64,000 nt of DNA from Rhabditoides inermis (lineage: Eukaryota; Nematoda; Chromadorea; Rhabditida; Rhabditidae): positions 1,447,001-1,511,000 of the forward strand of contig CAWZYM010000020.1 in the NCBI GenBank assembly GCA_963966185.1. Direction: 5' to 3'. The translations under genes were made by a program, and so were the position numbers. Positions 40,801-51,848 of the stretch are shown one piece after another; position 1 is the first letter of the stretch; the number at the start of each line of letters is the position of its first letter. The notes under the pieces are model-generated. The model was not told the origin of the DNA. It was given only the letters and a program-made list of their open reading frames with translations, and searched no databases.

Positions 40801-42161
40801 GCGAGACTTCGGAGCCATCTGGAAGGGGTGATATAGATGGAAGAATACAAGGAATATGTTGACACAGGCGCATGAGAAAAAAGCATACCTTGTCGGTAGC
40901 CTCGAAGGTGATGGTGGTGTGATCAGAGTCGACCTGCACCTCTTTCGACAGAACCACCGCGCCGCGGGACATCACCTGAACCAATCGATACACGAATCAA
41001 TCGATAAATGATGAAACTACCTGGTAGGTGATGACGGGTAGGTTCTCGGTGGCCTTGAGTGAGAAGGAGACGGTCTTTCCCACATCGACCGATCCCTCGT
41101 TGTCAGCCAGCAGTTGGAGGAACGAGTTCGAGGGACTCTTGCCTGCCTCCACGTACAGAGAGGAGTACACGACCGCGTTGGTGAAGTTGTCCTTGCCAAG
41201 ACGGTCGTAGTGCGCCTAGAGAGAGGGAGGGTTGGAGAGAGGAGGAGGAGAGGGGGGGAGGGGAAGAATGAGAGGAAGAGACGGGCGCGTACTTCAATCC
41301 TAGCACTGGTGCAGTTGAGAGGCGGCTGGAGGGCGAGGATGGTCGTTCCGTGCGCGTCCAGATCCACGATTTTCACCTGAACAAATCGATAAATCAATAA
41401 TCGATATATATATTACCTCCTTGTCCTCGTGCTGCATGGTGACGTCGGGGTTGTAGGGGTAGTTGTAGTAAGTGGTCACCTGTAGTTATCTCTCTCTCCT
41501 CTCTCTCTCTCTCTCTCACTCAACCATCTCTCCCTCCCTCTCCCCCCCTCACCTGCACCCTCTTGGGCACGCTGGCCTTGACCGGGGTGTCATCCATCTG
41601 TTTCAGTGCGACGACGACCGAGTAGGATAGTCCTGGCTTGAACGTCTCCCCCTGCTTCTCCACCTCCAGCTTCACGTCGTGTCTATACGCGGACACCTGC
41701 GCCGTTCCGTTCCGCTGTATCTCGGTCAGGTCCTCCGTCACTGTCGCCACAATGCGCACCGAGCTGCCGCCGTACTCCTGGATCTGAAAGAAGGCATTCG
41801 AATCAGTGGACATATAAGAGAAAGAGGAATGTGACGCTAATTTTCCGGGGACTCACCAGCTTGTGCTTCTTCAACTCGTCGTTGGTGAAGACGACGGTGG
41901 CCTCGCCCTGAGAGTTGAGCTTCACTGTGCGCTCGATCAGAGAGTCCGGCTCGGTCTGGAAAGAGATGGTAAGAGAGGGAGAGAAAGGGGAGAGAGAGGG
42001 GACAGAGAGAGACAGAGAGACAGAGGGAGGACCCACCTGCGTGGTGGTCCCGTCGTCGTTGACGCGCACGGCGACGTGCATGGGATACCAGCGGTGCCAC
42101 GGCAGCTCCAGCATCACCTTCGCCTTCCCCGACACACCCTTGCCGTAGGTGTACCTGAATA

Positions 42162-42202
<41 letters not shown>

Positions 42203-43715
42203 TTTCTCCCTCTCTCTCCCTCTCTCCTCTCCCTCTTTCTCTCTCTCTCTATCCCTCCTCCACTCACTTTCCCTCGACCAGCACGGAGAGATCATCGGTG
42301 ACAGTGATGAACGAGGGAGACTTGATGTTCACCTCGAACTTGGGCAGAACGTACTAAACCACGGGTTTTATCTCTCTTTCCTGTATCTCTTTTCTCTCTC
42401 TCTCTCTCCCCCCCTCTCTCTCTCTCTCTCCCTCTCACCTTCTCGACCGTGAACATCTTGGTGAACTTGGCGCCGGTCTCTGACTCGACCTGTATCTGCC
42501 AGTCTCCGAGGGGCGGCTCCGATGCCAGCTGCAGGGAAGACGAGAACACACCTAAGAAAAAGATGCATTCAAGTTTTTAGTATTGAGTTTGTAGAGACAG
42601 CTTCAAGTCGCTCTTTCTTTCAACTTGTGATGTGTTGTATCTGACTGTGATCTCTCACCCTTGTTGAGGTCCTTGTTCTTGTTCTGTTGTATGGTGTTCT
42701 GGCTGGGGTCCTGGATGGTGACCGACACTGTTCCGTGGAAGGGCGTCAGGTCCGGGTTCACCAGGATGCAGCGGTACTTGACTGGAACAGACAGATAGAT
42801 ATTATGAATAAAAATACCATAAAATCGGACAAGACAGTATGCAGTATCAGCAAGAAATGAACAATTGTAATGGGCTCTGCGCAAATGGGCTCTGTGCCGA
42901 GTGACAACTTTCATTTAAACATTGAGTTTTACTACTGTAACGTGTTCGCATAAAGCAACTCACCCTCACTGCCGGGCTTGTAAATGGCTTTGTCAGTTTG
43001 CACAAAGATCGACATCGACTTGGCGTTGTAGCTGATCTGCAAAGATCTCTCTATCCCTCCCCCCTTCCCTCCCTCCATTCTCTCCACTCACCCTCTCTTC
43101 ATGCTCGAATAGCACCTGCGAGCCGATCGTCTCTCCCCTCACATACACCTTGTACTGATTGTTGGAGGTGAGGCTCTCGGGTGGCACACTCTCGATGGTC
43201 ACCGTCTGCGGCACGCCTGCAATGAATCGTTCAGCCCCGCCCCCTCTGACCCCGCCTACCCGGCTTGACGCTGTTGACGACCTTGGCGGCTACCGTGTCG
43301 TTCTTGGCGGTGCGGATCTCGACACGCACAATGTGGTCCTGCTCCTCGCTCCTGGAACAGGATTCTCTCCTCTCTCCCTCCCCCTCTCTCCCCCTCACTT
43401 GAGAATGTTGACGGAGACCGCATAGGGCAGGCCGGGTCGCACCACCTTCGGAGCGACCACCATGTACGAGCCGGCACTGCAACAATGTCATTTACCATAA
43501 AACATGGCGTCATGCACTCACTATATCCTCTCGGGTTGGGTGGTGGTGGTGGGCATGAGTGGCACCTTGGGGAGGATGGGCATGGCGGTGAACATGACCT
43601 CCTCTACGGGGGAGGGGGAGGGGACATCTGTAGGTGCGGCCTCCGTCGTCGACGGGGCATCCTCTTGCGCGAGGAGACACAACGCTAGCCCCGCTAGCGC
43701 CAGCCACAATCGCAT
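32961..43715 (-). CDS. CD109/alpha-2-macroglobulin-like thioester protein with alternative bait exons
   Basis: Thioester proteins of this superfamily trap proteases or tag microbes. Cleavage of a bait region exposes a reactive thioester. About 40 exons are readable. The start is at 43715 with a signal peptide ([16 protein letters not shown]). The macroglobulin domains include [12 protein letters not shown] (42.99 kb) and YVLPKFEV (42.3 kb). The bait region is encoded by seven alternative exons at 37880-39959. Then come [10 protein letters not shown] and the thioester motif [13 protein letters not shown] (about 36.6 kb). [16 protein letters not shown] and the downstream [10 protein letters not shown] place a His at the catalytic position used in complement C3. 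The receptor-binding domain has [16 protein letters not shown] and FDYYDPEQQ. The end has CPDCWPTE and a hydrophobic tail, [17 protein letters not shown], just before the stop at 32961, suggesting a GPI anchor as in CD109. One intron is a pure minisatellite, and another holds a possible nested gene. Confidence 0.95.
33083..33140. repeat. (GA)n in a CD109-like intron
   Basis: GA-rich run in the last intron of the thioester-protein gene, reading CU in the transcript immediately upstream of the acceptor of the GPI-signal exon. Confidence 0.85.
34337..34607 (+). CDS. Possible nested small membrane protein, 54 residues
   Basis: A two-exon ORF lies on the plus strand inside a roughly 400-base intron of the minus-strand thioester gene. 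Exon 1 is 34337-34411 and ends AAG before GTATCA. Exon 2 is 34518-34607 and begins after TTTAG. The joined product begins [20 protein letters not shown], with one hydrophobic helix at about residues 6-23. A short Tyr/Phe/Asp segment follows, then a highly charged tail rich in Lys, Glu and Asp. It looks like a single-pass micropeptide with a cytosolic tail. I do not recognise a family, and the evidence is only intact phases, splice signals and sensible topology. Confidence 0.4.
34870..34943. repeat. (CT)n run in a CD109-like intron
   Basis: CT-rich microsatellite with a few TTT interruptions, in the intron between the exons ending LNKDTER and starting GLPIVRWL. A similar run at 34108-34155 sits two introns further downstream in the gene. 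Confidence 0.9.
35232..35815. repeat. Minisatellite forming an entire intron (CCCTGTCA units)
   Basis: About 580 bases made almost wholly of CCCTGTCA units interspersed with TTGTCACTGTCA units. It exactly fills the intron between the exon ending VYALS and the exon beginning VTYALQLAG of the thioester protein. On the coding strand the unit is TGACAGGG, so CAG|G and GGTGAC splice-like words recur along the array. The long plus-strand open frames here are repeat artefacts. Confidence 0.97.
36680..36860. repeat. Purine-rich compound repeat in a CD109-like intron
   Basis: A near-pure purine tract contains two close copies of a unit of about 35 bases built from GAGAGGGAGAG words separated by runs of G. 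It fills the intron just upstream of the thioester-motif exon. Confidence 0.85.
37391..37500. repeat. (GA)n tract in a CD109-like intron
   Basis: GA-rich intron between the exons ending YMENEQD and starting VTVTLNHND; it reads (CU)n in the transcript. Confidence 0.85.
37827..37861. repeat. (GA)n tract next to the last bait exon
   Basis: A GA run in the 95-base intron between bait exon 7 and the common exon; it reads (CU)n before the common acceptor and could serve as a strong polypyrimidine tract. Confidence 0.8.
37880..38057 (-). CDS. Alternative bait exon 7
   Basis: The last and longest copy (178 bases). It encodes [20 protein letters not shown], an Ala/Met/Glu stretch, [16 protein letters not shown] and SDAAAA, with donor GA|GTGCTG. 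The spacer to the common downstream exon is only 95 bases. Confidence 0.87.
38238..38391 (-). CDS. Alternative bait exon 6
   Basis: It encodes [20 protein letters not shown] and ends [20 protein letters not shown], with donor TA|GTAATA. It is the only copy with two Cys in the bait, which could alter disulphide pairing. Confidence 0.87.
38525..38672 (-). CDS. Alternative bait exon 5
   Basis: It encodes a Met-rich start, [20 protein letters not shown], then [20 protein letters not shown], with donor AA|GTCAGA. Confidence 0.87.
38802..38958 (-). CDS. Alternative bait exon 4
   Basis: It encodes [20 protein letters not shown], a Ser-rich stretch, [10 protein letters not shown] and [10 protein letters not shown], with donor AG|GTCTGA. 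The FPETW-coding DNA is almost identical to that of bait exons 5 and 6, suggesting recent duplication. Confidence 0.87.
39075..39216 (-). CDS. Alternative bait exon 3
   Basis: The acceptor is GGCAG. It encodes [20 protein letters not shown], an acidic stretch, then [17 protein letters not shown] with donor AG|GTCCTC. It is unusual in having ESW instead of ETW and Tyr in place of the final Trp. It is the most acidic bait. Confidence 0.85.
39541..39694 (-). CDS. Alternative bait exon 2
   Basis: It encodes [20 protein letters not shown] and continues to [18 protein letters not shown], with donor GA|GTACGC. Met- and Pro-rich bait. It is followed by the longest spacer in the array (324 bases). 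Confidence 0.85.
39815..39959 (-). CDS. Alternative bait exon 1
   Basis: The transcript-proximal copy. It encodes [20 protein letters not shown], then a Pro-rich joint, [18 protein letters not shown], with donor GA|GTGTGT. It has no Trp after ETWL (His instead) and is one of the more diverged copies. Confidence 0.85.
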
Positions 43716-44299
43716 CTCTCTGAAGAGGTGTGAAAGTGGGATGGGAGCAGGGGGCGAATCCAACATGATGGGCGCACATTTATCAAGTTGGAGGGAGGGA
43801 GAGAGAAAGCTATCCTCCAGCGTTCAACTACCGACAATCAATAGAGAGAGAGGTAGAGGGAGAGTGAAGGGGATAACTGCGCAAAAAGCCACATAGAGTC
43901 GCGAATTGGTCGGCGCGGGATGAGACACGTATGGGGAAAGGTATGACATGGTTCGGGTGCAATTGAGCAAAGAGAATGAGTCATTCAAATAAAAACGCAC
44001 GAGAGAAAGAATGGAGACTTTTCGGCGAAGCGGCTATCGCAAAGACCATCTGAGAAAGGGGAGAGACAATTACAAGTATTGCGGCCCGCGGGGAGGATGA
44101 GCGAGAGAGAGAGGGGGGGGGGGAGAGAAGGGAGGATAAACGGGCTGATGGGATAGACGATTCAAGACGACATTGAAGAGGGATTACGTGAACACAAGTA
44201 GGAAGTGGCTATGCGATGCCCTCATTTGCGCGTACCGTATACTCGAATCGACATCATGTCTTTCCAATTCGACCAGTGCACGCAATTACCGCGGATATT

Positions 44300-44460
44300 T
44301 ATACTTTTCCAGCAAGAGAGAGAGAGAGGGAGAGAGGGAGAGAGATAGAGAGAGAGGGAGGGAGAGAGGAGGACAGGGAGAGAGAGAGGAAGAGAGAGAG
44401 AGAGGGGAAGAGAGGGAGGGAGAGAGAGGAGGACAGGGAGAGAGAGAGGAAGAGAGAAGG
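44300..44460. repeat. Imperfect GA tract with an internal direct repeat
   Basis: A purine-only tract in which a segment of about 35 bases, containing GAGGAGGACAGGGAGAGAG, occurs twice roughly 60 bases apart. Confidence 0.8.
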
Positions 44461-44962
44461 AGTTGTTAGAGTAAAGAACAATCCGGGCACGCGGAATCCG
44501 GAGAGATCAGCTGACGGCCAGCCCTCCAACCCAGGGGATGACTCATCCGCAACCATAAACATTACATCCCGACATCCAACAGCTATTTATCTCTCCCTCT
44601 CACTCATTCTCTCCCTCCCTCGATCCTTCACACTCTCTCTCTCTCACGCACACTTCCCCTCACTTCCCATTGTTGCAACTTGACCTTGCACTCGAAATAG
44701 CAACACGCCACTTTTAATCGTGACATAAACACAATATTTTGTGGACAGACAATTGTAGCACAGGTTGCGTACACAGCAGAAAGATACGACAATGAATCTG
44801 CGAGATCACAAACCAGAGCACATTGCGGGACTATGGAATGATGAGAGTACGGGACCGGATCGACGCGCAAAACTCGCGAAAGTCGAAAGAAACACACACC
44901 TATTGAGGAAATAATGGGATGAAACGCGCGCCTCGTCGTCTCTCCAGAAACGTGTGGCCACA

Positions 44963-45017
<55 letters not shown>

Positions 45018-45270
45018 GCGTTTCATAGCACACACACACACAGAAGTCAACCCGTTCTGGCAGGGAAGGAAGGGAGAGAGGGAGACGTGAGCGGGGGCTT
45101 ACCCTACCATGTCGCATCCCCCAATTGTCCCCATACACGGAGACGGGCCCATTCACAACTCTCGAGACTTATCACCACCTCAGGCGTCCCTCCACAGCCC
45201 CCCTCCTCTATTGTTTGTCTTGTTCGCGCAATCAGTATGGGACACACGATCGAGTCATTGAGCTTCACGC

Positions 45271-45321
<51 letters not shown>

Positions 45322-45865
45322 AGAGGAGACAGTGGTGAGAGAGGGAGCGAGGAGGGGATGAGCCGAACGAAACATACGGAAGTCAAGGGTGAAGAAAACA
45401 CACCGGCAAGCGTCATCGAACGGTGATGGAACTCGCGAATCGAGCGACAATCAAGCGAGAAAACGGAGAAAGAGAAGAGACGCGATAGGAATTTGCAAAT
45501 TCGCGTGTGACAAATTGAGGTCGTTGGAGTTGCAAAGGATGAGGAGAGGAGGACGCGCGAGGCATGAAAGGACCACCGGCCGACACCCGACAGCCAGCCA
45601 GGTCTCACCCGATCAGGCCTATTGAGGGCAATACGCGGCAAGTAAGTCAAGACATTCGATATCCCTTCGCCCCTGTGTGCGAAGAGAGAGAGGGGGACAG
45701 TGGATACACTGACGATGATACACTGACGACAGTGAGAAACAATCAAAGAAGTGCGCAGGTTGCGTGGAGGAGGGGAGGGCGAGTTCTTGAAAAGAGCCGA
45801 GCGACAGTCATCCACACACAACCGACAATTCAAGAACACGCAATTCAAACAAAAAGAAAGGGAAG

Positions 45866-45912
<47 letters not shown>

Positions 45913-46648
45913 CCTTCGGCCGACCGACGCGCGCTTGCAATTAGAACATGAACATGCAAACTGTCCCTGTCAACTGTTTTCGCTATCCACTGGTCAATAC
46001 AGGTCGAGGGATAGAGAGCGGATATGATATAGTGAGGGGCGGAACGAGTGAGTGCGTAATAGTTTGTAATTGTCGTCTCAATGCGCGGATCAAATCGGAC
46101 GGAAGTGGGAGGGAGAGAGGGAGAGGGGCAGACACGCAGAGACGGACGACCAATATATAACAAGTATTTCACGCGTTCTAAGCATAGTAAACCAGGTGTA
46201 CCTGTCAGTGGGGTGCGACTCATCAATAGAGTAGCCGGTTGATGAGAACACGCCGGTCTCTCACTCCAAGGTCAGCCGACGCTTACTTGACCAAGTTGTA
46301 GCCACAAAAGAACACTGCCTCTCAACTACTCCCAGTCAACAGCTCTCCCCCTCGCAACTGGGTCAATCACTATAGCATTTGCATAACTCGCTCGGAACAA
46401 GATCTGAGGTATTCAGCGCGAATCAGACACCAAACAACCACGAATCATGTTTCTATTAGACGGTGTAAAAATAGGCAGGTTGGGTTGGGAAAGAGAGGCG
46501 AATTGTGCAAGTGCGCTGGTGGTTCACAGTTGGGGTGTGCACTTCTACTTATCCCCTTGGTCCTCTCTCCCCCGAGGGAGGGGGAGAGACACGCACACTG
46601 CAATCCAATCGCCACTACACGCAGCCAACACACACAAAAATAACAACA

Positions 46649-46654
46649 TTTATT
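46649..46654 (-). terminator. Poly(A) signal of the AP-2 gene
   Basis: Minus-strand AATAAA about 215 bases after the AP-2 stop codon. Confidence 0.5.
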
Positions 46655-46866
46655 ATCATTATCATTAATACATTATCGCAACATGCGGCATACAAACGTA
46701 CAAAAGAACATAATAATACAAGTCTGAAAAACGAATCAACCTCAATATCACCATATAGCAGTGACTTGAATACACAGGGGCGGTAAGGCAAGAGGGGACC
46801 AGTAGGGTATGAGAGGGCGGGGGATGTGCGAGTGGCGAGTGCGGTCACAGGGAACGTGTAGCTAGA

Positions 46867-49690
46867 TCAGTACTGGTTGAGGGCGTTCAGGTATACGTGC
46901 GCCTCGGTGAGGAACGAGTTGACCCACGTGCGCTGGTTCAGAATACCGAAGCCGTGAGTCATCTGAAAAAGATAGCGGTGAGGAGGCGAGAAGAGGGGGA
47001 CTGGAGAGGTACTCACGATGCTGTAGTGGTTGAATGCGATCTGTAGGTGGTGGTCGGGGTGGACGGGCGGGTTGGAGGGGCCGATCGGGGTGTGCACCTC
47101 GCCCAGCAGCTGGCGCAGCTTCTGCATGTGCCGGATGAAGCCGATCGTGTCCCTCTTCTCCTCCTCCATCTGCTCCGCACTCGCCCCCGCCATCTGCTGC
47201 CGGAGGTGCGTGGCGACGGGCACCGCAGGCCACGCCTCCCGAGTCACCGCGTCAGTGTCGTTAGCCAGCTGCACCGCCTCCTCTGCACACAACACATCAT
47301 CAATAGAGGGAATAGACCGTAAGAGATGAGAGATAAGATGCGACTCACCCTCGAGCAGTCCAGTGAAGCTGTTCGTGTGTCCGGCCTTCCTCCTTCCAGC
47401 AGGCACGACGAGGCCGCGGTTGGCGAGCTGGTCGCGCAGATTCAGACCACCCTGCTTCGTCTTCGCCCTGAATGAATGAGGTGAGATGACTGAGAGACCA
47501 TGAGGAAAACTCACATTCGTACGAGAGCAGCGAGGACGGAGCTGTTGAGGCACTCGGGTGCGGATATGCGCCGGCGCAGCTCGGCGACGGTGACCTTGTA
47601 GCGGGCGAGGCCGAGGATGGACAGCCGACCCGGCACAGTGCAGAACAGCTCACTCGACGACACGGCACGAGTCACCTTCGCCTTGTCCACCGGCTGGCCA
47701 GGCGTCACCACTGTGCTCTCCACTCCGGTCTCCTCTGCAAGCAAACAGGTTGCATTCAATACTCCCACTACCGTATCCCATCACTCACCCTCAAACTGCG
47801 TCTGTGTGTTTCCATGCATTTCCTGCAGCAGCTCAGGCTTGTCTTTCGGCGACGCACGCGATTCGTCAGAGCACATCGACTGCTGAAAAACACAGGATGA
47901 GACCAATGATAGACAGGCGGGAGGCGGCAGGGAACATAGGAGGATAGACACTGACCGTCATGTTTCCGGAGTCGTTTCCGTCCGATCCGCCATGGCTGGC
48001 GTCGGTGACATCGAGCTGTGCTCCGTGCGGCTGCTGCCCGAACATCATCATCTGCTGCTGCTGCTGGAACAGATCCATGGCGTTCTGAAAACAACGTAGG
48101 GTCAGCAATCTGTAATGAGATTGAGACAAGAACATGTACTAAACGGGAAAATAAGACAAGAACATGAACTGACCGGGAAAAAGTTGAGCTGTCCTTGCTG
48201 AACGGGCGAAATGTCGAACTCGGTGGGAGCCACCATCTGCATCATGGGATCGAGCGGACCGGCCATGGGAGTAGACTGCATGTACTGCTGGTTCTGAAAC
48301 GACAGTCAGTCAACACTGTCACTGAACATTCTGATCCTACCACAACAACTCAGAACTCACATATGCGGGATAGTTGGCAAGGGGCTGTGCGGGTGTGATG
48401 GGCTGCCACTGCTGGAACTCGTCCGGCACCCTCTTCGGAGTCGGGCCACGCTCGTCCGATCCACCCGACGCGGCGCGCTTGCGGCACTCGGCCAGGGCCG
48501 CGTTGCCGTACATGGTGTGCTGAGACATCATCTGCAACGAAGAGGATCAGTGATGAAAGAGGGGAAAGAAAGAGAGTTCAAAAGAAAAGGAGAGCTCGCT
48601 GGAAGCTCAGTTGGATAATGATTGCCTGTGGATCGAGAGTCCTTATTGGGTGTGCAGCTCCTCCCCCAACGATACCCGGGGCTGAGCGGGAAGAAAATGC
48701 GCCAAAATGAGACATTATGCAAGATGAGAAGATAGTGAGTGAGGGTGAGAGAGCGCAGGATGTGGAGGTTGACAGATGCCCCAGGTGTAGCCAGCTTCAC
48801 TCGCTCTGTCGAAGACACATACGAGGTCGCCAGAACAATAGTCACATGCATAGAACAAAAGAAGACCGAACAGATTAGAAATGCTATCTGATTAAAGAAA
48901 GTTAATATGTTAAAATATTATTATCAAAACTGTTATAATCATGGATCATCCATAGACAATCATGTCATGAACAGAATTTGTTTCAACGCACCGGAACATA
49001 GGGTCTGATGAAGTTGTTGAAATCCGCAGGTGCAGTATGTTCAAGGGAGCTGAAGGTAGTGGGTTTGATATTGGCGCTGCTCAAATCGAGGATGGTCTCC
49101 TGCTCCTCTTCCTCAGCTTCCTCGCTATCACTAGTCGAACACGTCTCATCGGTAGGAATCGACAGGCGCTTTGACCGACGCTGAACAACAAGCAACAGAA
49201 ATATACAATTCTGGTTTGTTCACCAAATAACTCACCGTTCCTCGAGAAATCCAGTTGTCCATAACTGTTTTCTTCGGACTATGATTGTTTTTCTTCGACC
49301 TGAACACACCATGATCAAACTAGAAACTAAACCAGAGATCATATGTACAAATATGTACAAATAAGTAGAGAAGATTCTCGAAACTCACTGTCTTGGTCAC
49401 CTAAAGTTACAGCCAGTCTCTTCGAAACTGTCTACAAAATGCCTTCGAAACATGGCCAAGCAGTATCAAAGGCGTATTGACAGTCCATTCAGTTCTTTTC
49501 AAAGAGCCCCATTTCAATAGGTTTTACTTTTAAAACAATGCATTAAGCTACAATGCATTAAGTTCGAATCGGAATTAAAGTGTATAATATCATTTAATTA
49601 CCCTATGCGGGAGGACTGCCGAAGACTGGGGGATTTGGCTGTAGCAGGGTTAGATGTCTTGCGATCAGCAACACCCGATGCGCTAGGCAT
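46867..49690 (-). CDS. AP-2 family transcription factor (TFAP2)
   Basis: AP-2 proteins bind GC-rich palindromes as dimers and control ectodermal and other cell fates. The conserved C-terminal half is unmistakable: [39 protein letters not shown], then [48 protein letters not shown] and [20 protein letters not shown]. It ends LNALNQY at 46867. The basic region and helix-span-helix dimerisation segment look intact. The N-terminal half is Gln/Met-rich ([13 protein letters not shown]) and lacks an obvious PPxY activation motif. The 5' exons ([11 protein letters not shown] from 49690, then [13 protein letters not shown], then an acidic exon ending IRPYVP) join in phase to the exon beginning [15 protein letters not shown] at about 48536. 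That exon also starts with Met codons, so two alternative N termini are possible. Confidence 0.92.
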
Positions 49691-50011
49691 TCTCTGATCC
49701 TGTAACAGCCACATGTCATTGGAAAACATAATGTCAACAACAAACTATCTGCGCGATACAACACACAAACTAACCGGAAAATCCTAAAATTCCTACACAA
49801 TTTTGAAAAATGTTTCTGGCAATGATAGTGTTAAATTAATTGGTGGTGCACCCATTTTTGTCTCTCTTTTACCAATTTGGTTAGCATTTATCACACAAGT
49901 GACGTCATTTTTTTTGCTTTTGAAAATGTTTTGCGATCGATTTGCTATCTTTTTCATTTGGTTCGGGTTTATATCATTTGTGTTTAGGGTATTGTACATC
50001 AACTCTGCAGC
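49691..50011. other. Divergent promoter region, AP-2 and KH gene
   Basis: About 320 bases separate the AP-2 start (minus) from the KH-protein start (plus). It is AT-rich and has no recognised motif. Both genes probably share this short promoter. Confidence 0.45.
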
Positions 50012-51499
50012 ATGTACCCGACAACAGTCACCAATATCTCTTGTTCACAAGATGTGGTTCAGTTTCTGAAAAGTGAGGCCTAAAATTTATTCTTGGCTTG
50101 TTACCTAAAATTTATTTTTGGGGCTTGTTGTTACCCTCATTCTTATTATTATATTGTGTGTTTTTCAGGCGATGATGATGCTTGTGAAATTCTCGACGCA
50201 ATCGAGGACACATTCGGATGTGAAGTGAGTTTATTTCATAATGCTGTGGTTGAATAAATCTTGTTCAGGTTTCAATCACATCGAACGCTCTGGCTATCAC
50301 TCATCCCGAATCCACGGATATTGTCGACATCGAAGAGGCTCTATTGCAGAAGTACTATGCGCATCACTTCAGCAAGTATGTTTCAATAGTCACATCGTAC
50401 GTTGGTTGTATTTTTCAGGTCCATGGAATACTCTCTGTTCTGGCAAGCATATCCTCATTCCAAGCAAATGCACGTAAGATACGCTGATTGTTTCCTTTAT
50501 TTATAATTTCTCGAAGATCCCCGCTAGCCGGGTGTCTATGATCACCGCCGTGCGTCGTCGGCTGTGCCGACAGACTGCTCTCGCGCACATTGCTGTCACG
50601 CCCGCCGGCCTGCTGACCTTGTTTGGCGCGGCCGAGTCGGCTTCTCACGCTCGCATCCTTATTCGCAACCTGCTCCATGCGGGTGGAGTTCCCGCGCCGC
50701 CAAACGGCGATCTCTTCACTCACGGTGAATATTCTCCTTGACATAATTTTTATTGTTTACAATAACGATGTTTTAGAGGAGAACCCCGCGTCTGCGGACG
50801 AGGACAGTGCGTTCTATCCTTCGAACGGCCACGGCCATCCGCACTTCATGCATCGCCCGCCGCCGACGATTCCGCAGCACAAGCCCGACTTTTCCATGCC
50901 GCCGCCCTCGCACATGACACACCATCAGCATCCCGATATGAATAACGTGGGTAACTACGGTTCATTCATATTCTTGGACATTTTTTTCATGTTCACGTAT
51001 ATATTTTGTTTTTGTAATATCGTGTTTCACTTTTGAATTGCAGAACATGATGTCGGCGCGTCGCAGGGAGCGGCTCACGTTCAACGTGCGCTCGTCGGAC
51101 GCGCCTCGTCTCATCGGCACCCGTGGCGTGAACAAGAAGCGCATCGAGGAGTCGACCAACTGCAGCATCATCCTCCACACCGAGTCGAAGAAGGACGGCG
51201 AGTTCCCCGTCGAGGGTGAGTAGGAAGATATGGATGGGGCGAAGAGGAATATTGTGCTTTAGTGGTGGCCATGTCGATGCGTCATTGCGAGGCAGCGCGC
51301 ACTCACATTGAGGCGTTCCTCGCGTGTGCCGGTCACGACGACGAAGAGCGCAAAAGCAACAAGGAGCGCCCCAAGGTAGGCGACGTAGGCAAGATGGAGA
51401 CTAATGTGTATGCTTGTTCATAAGGTGCACCTGGCGTTCTCACCGCGCAAGAACCGCAAGCCGGACGAGGAACTGCAGAAGCCGCCCGCTCGAGACTAG
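50012..51499 (+). CDS. KH-domain RNA-binding protein, family unassigned
   Basis: Eight exons join in phase, starting [18 protein letters not shown] at 50012 and ending QKPPARD with the stop at 51497-51499. The C-terminal part has a KH-like core: [18 protein letters not shown], with the GxxG loop GTRG, followed by [18 protein letters not shown]. This is the usual helix-loop-helix that contacts single-stranded RNA. The N-terminal part ([20 protein letters not shown], then [20 protein letters not shown]) may be one or two degenerate KH-like units. A His/Pro-rich linker lies between. I do not recognise an orthologue. An RNA-binding regulatory role is an inference from the KH motif only. Confidence 0.75.
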
Positions 51500-51848
51500 A
51501 CTCCACATTGCAACTTTTGATTGTGCTTTTTACTCTACCTCACTTCCTGATCAAATTATCATCTCAATTATCAATTGATTTGATTGTGTCTTTTTCTCTA
51601 CTCCACTATCCTCGATTATCATCTCAATCATACACTCGACGTATTCCGTCTCACCGAGTGAGTTGTTGCTAATAGCCTAACACCCCCTTCTCGTTTCATG
51701 TTCTTGTGCTATCTTGTGCCATTATTGTATTTTTATGTTGTTCAGTTTTTTTTGTTCTTGGTTGTGTATGAATCAGTTAGAAGTTGGAAGTCACTGTTGG
51801 TGATGGATCTGGACATGTCGTATTGAAATCGACTTAGCATATCTGAAA

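Larger units (their letters stand above)
43716..46866. other. Long intergenic region, CD109-like promoter side
   Basis: About 3.1 kb between the CD109-like start and the AP-2 stop. It is rich in GA/CT tracts (44300-44460, 44968-45014, 45275-45320, 45866-45909) and holds no exon with family resemblance. A 323-codon minus-strand open frame at 45255-46226 runs through two repeats and is probably accidental. The region must contain the CD109-like promoter and the AP-2 3' UTR. Confidence 0.5.

Noticed and set aside
45255..46226. 323-codon minus-strand open frame upstream of the CD109-like gene
   Set aside because: It runs through two CT tracts, has no recognisable domain and no supporting splice context; probably chance.
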